Source: Acidimicrobiaceae bacterium
Lineage (GTDB): Bacteria > Actinomycetota > Acidimicrobiia > Acidimicrobiales > UBA8190
Assembly (NCBI GenBank): GCA_003453695.1
Contig: DMNK01000108.1
Span: forward strand, 23,621-30,241
Direction of reading: 5' to 3'
Length of the DNA stretch: 6,621 nucleotides
Below, piece after piece: positions 1 through 4,764 of this stretch (within the stretch, counting starts at the first letter, position 1; every line of letters starts with the position of its first letter). The position numbers and the translations under genes are program-made. A model generated the notes under the pieces. The model searched no databases and had not been told where the DNA came from. It was given only the letters and a program-made list of their open reading frames with translations.

Positions 1-54
1 CCACCGCTCCCGCCCCCCCCGGCGGCGCCACCGCTCCCGCCCCTCCCGGGGGCC
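1..54 (+). repeat. Two tandem 27-bp units encoding a Thr/Ala/Pro/Gly linker
   Basis: Bases 1-27 and 28-54 are direct repeats matching at 24 of 27 positions. Read in the pepA frame they encode two copies of a nine-residue unit, TAPAPPGGA and TAPAPPGGP. The array may continue to the left of the window. The unit length is a multiple of three and differences between copies keep the frame, as expected for a coding low-complexity linker. Confidence 0.8.
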
Positions 55-1688
55 CGACGTCGTCGCCGCGCCCGTCGCGACTTCAGGTTCGTTCGTCGGA
101 CCTCGCCGGCCTGGATCGGGTGCTGTCCGCCGGGGAGCTGGCCGCCGTCGGCATCCCGGCCGTCGAGACAGACGACGGCCCGGCTGTCGTCGGAGGAGTG
201 CCGGAGCGACTCGACTCGGCGTTGCTCCCCGGCCCGCTCCCGCTCACCTTGCCCGGCGATGTCGCCGAACGACGGGGCTTCAAGGGCCGGACGGGCGAGA
301 CGCTCGTCGTCGTCCCGGCTGAGGGTCCAGCCGTGGTCTTCTTGGGCACGGGCCGCCCCGATGCGCTCGCCATCGACGTGCTGCAGCGCGCCGCCGCCTC
401 CTTGGTCCGCAGCGCCGGCCGTCGAGGACAGGCCGTGTTCGTGCTGCCCGCCGCCCTCGTCGGCAGGCTGCCGGCAGCGACCGGAAATCCGACCCCGTTG
501 CCGCCGGCCCCCCGACGAGCGGCCCAGGCGGTCACCGGGGGAGCGGTGCTGGCCGCCTACCGGTTCACCTCACACAAGAGCGGTGACGAGGCACACCACC
601 TCGACGGCATGGTCGTGGCCGGTGTGGACATCGAGCCGGAGGTGCTGGCCGAGGGCGTACGCCGGGGCACGGCGGTCGCCCGGGCAGTGTGCTTCGCCCG
701 GGACCTGGTGAACGAGCCCCCGAGCACGATGACACCGGCACGGATGGCCGCCGCTGCCGAGGAGTACCTCGGCGGCCTGCCTGCCCTCTCGCTCGAGGTA
801 TGGGACGAAGGCCGGATCGAGGCCGAGCGGCTGGGCGGATTGCTCGCCGTGGCCCGGGGATCGGCCGAGCCGCCCCGGCTGATCCGGGCGGCCTTCGAGC
901 CCGCTGACCCCGTAGAGGTCGAGGGCCGCGTTCCCCACGTGGTCCTCGTCGGAAAGGGCATCACCTTCGACTCGGGCGGGCTGTCGCTCAAGACGGCCGA
1001 GGGCATGACCACGATGAAGACCGACATGAGCGGCGCCGCCGCCGTTCTGGCCGTCGTCGGGGCGTGCGCCGAGCTCGCCGTCCGGGTCCGGGTGACCGCC
1101 ATCGCCCCCATGACGGAGAACATGCCGGGCGGCAGGGCCCAAAAGCCTGGTGACGTCCTCGTCGCCCGCAACGGGCGCACCATCGAGGTCCTCAACACCG
1201 ACGCCGAGGGCCGCCTCATCCTGGCCGACGGCCTCTCTCTGGCCTCCGAGCTGGAGCCGGACGTCATCATCGACCTGGCCACGCTGACCGGTGCCGCCGT
1301 CGTCGCCTTGGGACGGACCATCGCCGGCCTGTTCGCCAACGACGATGTCCTGCTCGAGAGGCTGGGTGACGCCGCTGTAGGCGCAGGCGAGCGGACGTGG
1401 CCGTTGCCTCTGGCCGACGAGTACCGATCCGACATCGACTCCGAGGTGGCCGACATGAAGAACATCGGCAAGGGCGGACAGGCAGGCGCCATCGTCGCAG
1501 CCCTGCTCCTGGAGCGTTTCGTCGACGACACGGCGTGGGCGCATCTCGACATCGCCGGGCCGGCGCGATCGGAGGAGGACAGTGGCGTCCTCACCAAGGG
1601 CGGGACCGGATTCGGCGTGGCCACCCTTCTCGAGTTCCTGGAACGGTTCGGCGCTGACCCCGGACCGCTTCGTCCCGCCGCCCCCTGA
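3..1688 (+). CDS. pepA: Leucyl aminopeptidase, M17 family (PepA), 5' end outside window
   Basis: A cytosolic dimetal aminopeptidase that removes N-terminal residues from peptides. Counting from the GTG at 120 (522 codons), the ligands and catalytic residues of the family are all visible: Lys279 in VGKGITFDSGG, Asp284, Lys291, Asp302 in DMSGAAAV, and the M17 signature NTDAEGRL at 359-366 with Asp361, Glu363 and Arg365. ENMPGGRAQKPGDVL (333-347) and AHLDIAGPA (474-482) also match. The N-terminal macro-like domain spans about 1-150. The frame stays open without a stop from base 3 to 119, with no ATG, GTG or TTG before 120. It encodes a repeat TAPAPPGG(A/P), then RLQVRSSDLAGLDRVLSAGEL, which resembles the first strand of M17 N-domains. 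I therefore infer that the true start lies left of the window and GTG120 is internal. The visible product is at least 561 residues, longer than the roughly 500 usual for the family. It converges on the ACT gene with 27 bp between stops. Confidence 0.93.
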   Translation, partial: TAPAPPGGATAPAPPGGPTSSPRPSRLQVRSSDLAGLDRVLSAGELAAVGIPAVETDDGPAVVGGVPERLDSALLPGPLPLTLPGDVAERRGFKGRTGETLVVVPAEGPAVVFLGTGRPDALAIDVLQRAAASLVRSAGRRGQAVFVLPAALVGRLPAATGNPTPLPPAPRRAAQAVTGGAVLAAYRFTSHKSGDEAHHLDGMVVAGVDIEPEVLAEGVRRGTAVARAVCFARDLVNEPPSTMTPARMAAAAEEYLGGLPALSLEVWDEGRIEAERLGGLLAVARGSAEPPRLIRAAFEPADPVEVEGRVPHVVLVGKGITFDSGGLSLKTAEGMTTMKTDMSGAAAVLAVVGACAELAVRVRVTAIAPMTENMPGGRAQKPGDVLVARNGRTIEVLNTDAEGRLILADGLSLASELEPDVIIDLATLTGAAVVALGRTIAGLFANDDVLLERLGDAAVGAGERTWPLPLADEYRSDIDSEVADMKNIGKGGQAGAIVAALLLERFVDDTAWAHLDIAGPARSEEDSGVLTKGGTGFGVATLLEFLERFGADPGPLRPAAP

Positions 1689-1715
1689 CGACCCTCTTCA
1701 TCACCGGCCGGCGAA

Positions 1716-2417
1716 TCAGAGCCGCCCGGCCACCTCCCGGCGGTCCACGCCGCCCACAAGGGCGGTGCGTGTCCCGGAGTGGGCAAGATCTGCCCACCGG
1801 GCGTCGGCCAGCCCCGCCAATCCTTCCAGCCGCAACTGCTCGCCGCGCGCAAACGGACAGCCCGGGCGGCCCACCACCAGCACCAGGTCCCAGCTGGCCA
1901 GCTCGGCCCAGGCGATCTCCGGCGACGGCGGCCGGCCATGGGCCGTCCTCGTCTCGTCGAGGTAGGCGATGAGCCAACGGGCGGCGGGGGGCCGTCCGTC
2001 GCCGGCCACGGCGTGCCCTTCACCCGTCCCGGTGGCACCCACGACCGCCGCCCACGCCGCGTCGAGCTCACGGCGGCCGAGCTCGGCCACCGTGGACAGC
2101 AGGCGCTGGCGAGAACGCTCGGTGAGCAGCGTCCTCGCATCCTCGTAGGCGTCACGACGGGCGTCGCGGCGCCCGCGGGGAAGAGGGCGCACCTGCTCGA
2201 CGGCGGCCCCGTCGACCTGCTCGATCTCCGATACGAGGAGCGCCATGTGGGCCTGGTCGGCGAGCTCCACCACGAACTCGTCCACGGCCCGCCCTCCAGC
2301 GCGTTCCACGATCTCCACGCCGACGACGTCGGCGCGCACGGCTCCAATGCGGCTGGCCACGGCTCCCAGCGCCCCGGGGCGGTCTGCGAGCGCCACTCGG
2401 AAGAGGAAGACCGCCAC
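1716..2417 (-). CDS. ACT-domain protein with probable GAF-like C-terminal domain
   Basis: A 233-residue cytosolic protein of probable regulatory function. Residues 2-78 form an ACT domain: strand FLFRVAL, then the ligand-site loop ADRPGALGAVASRIG (11-25), and strand VDEFVVELA. ACT domains usually bind an amino acid or similar small ligand. Residues 95-210 look like a degenerate GAF-type sensor, judged from WDLVLVVGRPGCPFARGEQ (176-193) followed by a helix ending LADARW; this second assignment is weaker. No catalytic domain is visible, so it is unlikely to be an amino-acid biosynthetic enzyme. The start is GTG at 2417. A GGAGG sequence touches that GTG with no spacer, so it cannot work as a normal Shine-Dalgarno. 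A TACGCT box 6 nt upstream fits leaderless transcription. It lies 56 bp downstream of the 2474-3163 gene on the same strand. The exact function is unknown. Confidence 0.82.
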   Translation of the reverse strand: MAVFLFRVALADRPGALGAVASRIGAVRADVVGVEIVERAGGRAVDEFVVELADQAHMALLVSEIEQVDGAAVEQVRPLPRGRRDARRDAYEDARTLLTERSRQRLLSTVAELGRRELDAAWAAVVGATGTGEGHAVAGDGRPPAARWLIAYLDETRTAHGRPPSPEIAWAELASWDLVLVVGRPGCPFARGEQLRLEGLAGLADARWADLAHSGTRTALVGGVDRREVAGRL

Positions 2418-2423
2418 CCTCCG

Positions 2424-2429
2424 AGCGTA
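2424..2429 (-). promoter_or_regulatory. Candidate -10 box (TACGCT) for leaderless ACT gene
   Basis: Read on the minus strand, TACGCT is followed by six bases (CGGAGG) and then the GTG start at 2417. A TAnnnT hexamer at this distance would place the transcription start on the GTG itself, the typical layout of leaderless actinobacterial genes. No clear -35 is visible. Confidence 0.45.
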
Positions 2430-2468
2430 CGCAGAGAGCGTGAACGGCGTGTTTCCTGGACGCGACGT

Positions 2469-2490
2469 GCCGGTTACGACTGCAACCGGC
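2469..2490 (-). other. 7-bp stem hairpin across the stop codon of the 2474-3163 gene
   Basis: GCCGGTT (2469-2475) and AACCGGC (2484-2490) are perfect inverted repeats around an 8-nt loop. The arm includes the TAA stop codon of the upstream minus-strand gene. There is no T-run, so it is not a classical intrinsic terminator. It could still reduce read-through toward the ACT gene 52 bp further on or protect an mRNA 3' end. Confidence 0.35.
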
Positions 2491-3163
2491 GTGCCCAGTG
2501 CACGGCGTCATGGGTCAGCGACGGGTGCACCCCCCACCGCATCAGCTGGGCCTCGGCCCCGTCGAAAGGCTCGCCCAGGGCGACGAGCCCCAGGGCCAGG
2601 CGCCGTGCTCGGCGGCGCTGCCCGTCGAGCGACCCGGGTGCCGGGCCGTCTGTCCACTGCTCGTGCGCCTCTTGCAAGGCGGCGGGGAGCCGGATCACGT
2701 GACGACGGCTCAGTGGCGGGAGCAGGCGCCTCACCCCGAGCGTCCCCTTCCCCTGCCATCGCGCCAGCTCGAAGGTGATGCAGCGCGTGAGGGCGCGGCG
2801 GAACGGCCCGTTGCGCCCCTGGCGCCCGCCCAGGCCAAGGGATCGAGCCGTCTCGTCAAGGTCGAGGGAGAACCCGACTTCCTCGTGCTCCAAGCGCGCC
2901 ACAATTCTTCGCAACAACCACGTGCACGTGGGACCGATCACGGGAAGCCAGAACTGCTCGACGTAGTACGAGCGCGGGTCCACACCGAGGACGTCGACAA
3001 CCGGGTCGCGCCATGCAACCACCCGTACCACGGCGGGCGCGGCCGCTTCCGTGATCACTCCGAGCGCATCGGTGGTCGTCGTCGGTGACGGCGCCGCATC
3101 ACGTGAGGCAACAGGTGACAACACGGTGTCGGCAGCGTGTCGTGCCGGATCGATCAGTGTCAT
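2474..3163 (-). CDS. Conserved-looking protein of unknown function, possible winged-helix
   Basis: A 229-residue soluble protein with no function I can name. Residues 1-45 are low-complexity (Ala, Thr, Ser, Pro) and probably disordered. The folded core, about 60-170, has an aromatic-rich segment SYYVEQFWLPVIGPTCTWLL (65-84), then LDETARSLGLGGRQGRNGPF (102-121) with a helix-turn-helix look, then FRRALTRCITFELARWQGKG and LPPLSRRHVIRLP with a basic face. From memory, similar uncharacterised proteins occur in actinobacteria, but I cannot confirm that here. The order helix, glycine turn, basic helix, strand pair suggests a winged-helix DNA-binding fold; this is an inference. A second segment (180-229) is Arg-rich and helical. 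I chose ATG3163 because AGGGGG sits just upstream and the longer frame to 3430 has no family-like sequence. It is divergent from the cyclase gene. Confidence 0.75.
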   Translation of the reverse strand: MTLIDPARHAADTVLSPVASRDAAPSPTTTTDALGVITEAAAPAVVRVVAWRDPVVDVLGVDPRSYYVEQFWLPVIGPTCTWLLRRIVARLEHEEVGFSLDLDETARSLGLGGRQGRNGPFRRALTRCITFELARWQGKGTLGVRRLLPPLSRRHVIRLPAALQEAHEQWTDGPAPGSLDGQRRRARRLALGLVALGEPFDGAEAQLMRWGVHPSLTHDAVHWARRLQS

Positions 3164-3166
3164 GGT

Positions 3167-3172
3167 CCCCCT
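3167..3172 (-). promoter_or_regulatory. Shine-Dalgarno-like AGGGGG deciding start at 3163
   Basis: On the minus strand AGGGGG is followed by ACC and then ATG at 3163. The spacing is a little short, but it is the only purine-rich site near the start of the recognisable protein. It supports ATG3163 over the further upstream ATG at 3178. Confidence 0.5.
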
Positions 3173-3182
3173 TCGCATTCCG

Positions 3183-3209
3183 GTGCCCGCCTGTGTCGCC
3201 ACAGGCACC
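3183..3209. promoter_or_regulatory. Palindrome between divergent genes, candidate operator
   Basis: GCCTGTG (3189-3195) and CACAGGC (3200-3206) are perfect inverted repeats around TCGC. An outer GGTGCC (3183-3188) and GGCACC (3204-3209) pair can extend or compete with this stem. It sits in the 176-bp divergent region between the unknown gene (start 3163) and the cyclase gene (start 3340), 20-46 bp before the former. It could be a dimeric-regulator operator or a hairpin in the 5' leader of the minus-strand transcript. The bound factor is unknown. Confidence 0.4.
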
Positions 3210-3241
3210 TGGCGGCCCGGGCAGCGCGTGCAGCGCGCCGC

Positions 3242-3247
3242 TACCAT
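3242..3247 (+). promoter_or_regulatory. Weak candidate -10 box (TACCAT) for the cyclase gene
   Basis: TACCAT matches the TAnnnT pattern and would start a transcript near 3254, giving a leader of about 85 nt. No -35 element is recognisable, so this is only the best available candidate in the divergent region. Confidence 0.22.
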
Positions 3248-3262
3248 GACGGCTTCGCCTTG

Positions 3263-3298
3263 CCCGGCACCTCGCCGGGTACCTCTCCGGGTGCGAAT
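3263..3298 (+). repeat. Three imperfect 12-bp tandem repeats in cyclase leader
   Basis: CCCGGCACCTCG, CCGGGTACCTCT and CCGGGTGCGAAT follow one another without gaps. The first two copies also form a CCCGGC/GCCGGG inverted repeat (3263-3268 and 3274-3279). They lie 42 bp or more upstream of the chosen cyclase start and could form structure in its leader. Confidence 0.4.
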
Positions 3299-3329
3299 TG
3301 ACTGTCGCGCTCGGACGCGGCGGCAGACC

Positions 3330-3335
3330 GGAGGG
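3330..3335 (+). promoter_or_regulatory. Shine-Dalgarno GGAGGG deciding start at 3340
   Basis: GGAGGG ends 4 nt before the GTG at 3340, a good distance. A weaker AGGA at 3362-3365 could instead serve GTG3373 or ATG3376, which would put the ParB-like peptide at the very N-terminus. Confidence 0.55.
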
Positions 3336-3339
3336 CTGC

Positions 3340-4101
3340 GTGGACGACAGGTTCGATGGGCAGGACACGACGGTGATGGGGCGTCGAGGCCTGGGGCGCG
3401 GCTTGTCGGCGATCCTCCCCGCCCGACCACCGGGACCGCTGAGCGTGCTCCGTCCAGGTCACGCGCAAGAGGCGCGGCCTGCGACGACGACCGACCCGCT
3501 CACCGGCCTGCTCACCCGCAACCAGCTCATCGAGAAGCTCGACCGGGTTCTGGCCGGCGCCGCCGGCGATGGAAGCCGGCTGGCCGTGGTGGCGCTGGGG
3601 TTGGACGGGTTCCGCCATGTCAATCTCACCCACGGCCAGCACGCCGGCGACCTGCTGTTGCGCCGCGTCGGCGACCATCTCGCCGCCGCTCGCCGGTCGT
3701 CCGACCTGGTGGCGCGCATCGGCGGAGACGAGTTCGCCGTGGTCTGTCCCCGGGTGGGCTCAGAGACAGCCGCCCGGCGCGTCGTGGACCGGCTGGCGGC
3801 GGAGGTGGGGGGACCGTTCCTCGTGGGCGGGGTCCACCATCGTCTGACGGCGACATTCGGCCTGGTGCTGACCGAGCCCGGGGGCGGGCACCTCCCGGGG
3901 CGCACCCTGGTCCGGCGGGCCGACCTGACCATGCAACGGGCCAAGGATGCCGGAGCCCGCCTGGCGGTGTTCGACGAGCTGGCCGATGTTCACCAGGCGC
4001 CGCGGTGGAACACCTCCTCCGGTGAGCGACGCCGGCGCAGGGAGGACACGGTGGGGACGTCGTCCTCCCCGGCCTCGCCGACGAGCACGGCCCCGAGATA
4101 G
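3340..4101 (+). CDS. GGDEF diguanylate cyclase with ParB-like N-terminal peptide
   Basis: A 253-residue soluble protein predicted to make c-di-GMP from two GTP. The GGDEF domain spans about 50-212: DPLTGLLTR (52-60), metal Asp89 in LGLDGF, guanine-contact Asn95 and Asp104, the inhibitory-site motif R119-S-S-D122, five residues, then an exact GGDEF at 128-132, and AKDAGARLAVFD near the end. Active and product-inhibition sites both look intact. There are no membrane segments and no PAS or GAF sensor. Instead residues 14-27 read GRRGLGRGLSAILP, almost the same as the N-terminal ParA-stimulating peptide of ParB/Spo0J (GLGRGL-SALL type). No ParB HTH domain follows; a Pro-rich linker leads to GGDEF. 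The 40-residue tail is Arg/Ser/Thr-rich and overlaps the nitroreductase gene antisense. GTG3340 is chosen for its strong Shine-Dalgarno; GTG3373 or ATG3376 are alternatives. It is divergent from the unknown gene at 2474-3163. Confidence 0.88.
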   Translation: MDDRFDGQDTTVMGRRGLGRGLSAILPARPPGPLSVLRPGHAQEARPATTTDPLTGLLTRNQLIEKLDRVLAGAAGDGSRLAVVALGLDGFRHVNLTHGQHAGDLLLRRVGDHLAAARRSSDLVARIGGDEFAVVCPRVGSETAARRVVDRLAAEVGGPFLVGGVHHRLTATFGLVLTEPGGGHLPGRTLVRRADLTMQRAKDAGARLAVFDELADVHQAPRWNTSSGERRRRREDTVGTSSSPASPTSTAPR

Positions 4102-4595
4102 CGACGGTCTTCCGGCACCCCCAGCGCCAGGCGCAGGTCACCCTCCCCCCGGAAGTTGCCGAGAAAGCACGCCGCCAAGTCGGCGTCCACGGCCCCGAGC
4201 AACAACAGCAGGGCGGCCATGCCCGTGTCGACGTGCCAGTACGGCACCGGCCAGGCAGCGTCGTCGTCGCCCAGCCCGGACGCCGCCTTGTCCGGTTGGC
4301 GGTAGCGCTGCAGGTAGGCGGCGGGGTCTGCGAACAGGACGACCACGACCGGCGCCCGCCGGAGGCCCGGCCACCGCGCCGAGCGCCGTCGCCAGTCGTC
4401 GGTTGTCGTGGCCGCCCAGAACCGCTCGGTCTGGTCCGGTCCTTCCAAGACGACGGCGTCCCAGCCGCCGGTGTTGCCTGCGCTCGGGGCTCGCAGAGCC
4501 AATCGAAGGATCCGGTCGAGCGCCTCCGGGTGGGGCGGGGCACCCGAGAAGCTGCGCACCATGTGTCGCCGCGCTGCCGCATCGGCGAGCTCCAC
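3990..4595 (-). CDS. Nitroreductase-family flavoprotein
   Basis: A 201-residue cytosolic protein of the FMN-dependent nitroreductase superfamily, which reduces varied substrates with NAD(P)H. The physiological substrate cannot be read from sequence. The typical N-terminus is present: RRHMVRSFSG (9-18) with the FMN-phosphate arginine and serine, and RAPSAGNTGGW (35-45) with the conserved Asn41. The central helix HVDTGMAALLLLLGAVDADL (121-140) and the C-terminal HRGAW with Arg198 complete the fold. The length is normal for a single-domain member. The frame is open far upstream, but family similarity begins at the GTG at 4595, and the upstream translation looks like a shadow of the opposite strand. 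There is no Shine-Dalgarno; a TAGCGT box 8 nt before the GTG suggests a leaderless start. The 3' end overlaps the cyclase gene tail-to-tail by 112 bp. It is divergent from the MoeB-like gene. Confidence 0.87.
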   Translation of the reverse strand: MELADAAARRHMVRSFSGAPPHPEALDRILRLALRAPSAGNTGGWDAVVLEGPDQTERFWAATTTDDWRRRSARWPGLRRAPVVVVLFADPAAYLQRYRQPDKAASGLGDDDAAWPVPYWHVDTGMAALLLLLGAVDADLAACFLGNFRGEGDLRLALGVPEDRRYLGAVLVGEAGEDDVPTVSSLRRRRSPEEVFHRGAW

Positions 4596-4603
4596 GCCCG
4601 GCG

Positions 4604-4609
4604 ACGCTA
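4604..4609 (-). promoter_or_regulatory. Candidate -10 box (TAGCGT) for leaderless nitroreductase gene
   Basis: On the minus strand TAGCGT is followed by CGCCGGGC (8 nt) and the GTG at 4595. With no purine-rich ribosome site in between, this fits a transcript starting at the GTG. Confidence 0.4.
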
Positions 4610-4694
4610 CCGCTGCTCGAGGAGGCTGGTCGGTGCCGCTGCGGGTAGCTGTGGGCCGGGCATGGGTGTGGGCGGGGAATGTCGAGTCCGCTGG

Positions 4695-4700
4695 TAGGGT
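4695..4700 (+). promoter_or_regulatory. Candidate -10 box (TAGGGT) for the rhodanese-MoeB gene
   Basis: TAGGGT, preceded by GG and followed by a T-run, resembles strong actinobacterial -10 elements. It would start transcription near 4707, giving a leader of about 58 nt that begins just before the hairpin at 4716-4735. The -35 region shows no clear consensus. Confidence 0.4.
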
Positions 4701-4715
4701 TTTAGGCAGGTGCGA

Positions 4716-4735
4716 GCGGTGGTGTGAGCCACCGC
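4716..4735 (+). promoter_or_regulatory. 7-bp hairpin or palindrome in the rhodanese-MoeB leader
   Basis: GCGGTGG (4716-4722) and CCACCGC (4729-4735) are perfect inverted repeats around TGTGAG. It ends 16 nt before the Shine-Dalgarno at 4752. It could be a leader hairpin, or an operator just downstream of the candidate promoter. It matches no riboswitch that I recognise. Confidence 0.4.
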
Positions 4736-4751
4736 GGGCGATCGTCGTACC

Positions 4752-4758
4752 AGGAGGT
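4752..4758 (+). promoter_or_regulatory. Shine-Dalgarno AGGAGGT deciding start at 4765
   Basis: A full-length AGGAGGT lies 6 nt before the GTG at 4765. It fixes the start of the rhodanese-MoeB gene and rules out the longer open frame that begins at 4408. Confidence 0.85.
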
Positions 4759-4764
4759 CCGTAC

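Noticed and set aside
1689..1715. Bidirectional terminator between pepA and the ACT gene
   Set aside because: The 27-bp gap has GC-rich partial repeats (GGCCGG and CGGCC) but no convincing stem and no T-run on either strand.
557..2347. Long minus-strand open frame of 596 codons opposite pepA
   Set aside because: Its translation is Arg/Ser/Pro-rich with no family pattern, and it lies antisense to the complete M17 domain and across the ACT gene in another frame. Long antisense frames are expected at this GC content.
3095..3110. Possible parS site around CACGTG at 3100
   Set aside because: Only about 11 of 16 positions match the TGTTTCACGTGAAACA consensus, and the conserved outer arms are missing.
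3298..3303. TTGACT as a -35 box for the cyclase gene
   Set aside because: No -10-like hexamer lies 16-19 bp downstream, and a transcript from there would begin too close to or past the start codon.
3164..3430. Longer N-terminus for the unknown protein starting at 3430
   Set aside because: The extra 89 codons are Arg/Pro/Cys-rich and cover the divergent control region and the start of the cyclase gene. A Shine-Dalgarno-like site supports ATG3163.
4408..4764. Longer N-terminus for the MoeB-like gene starting at 4408
   Set aside because: The extra 119 codons run antisense to the nitroreductase and look unlike protein. A full AGGAGGT sits 6 nt before GTG4765, where the family sequence begins.
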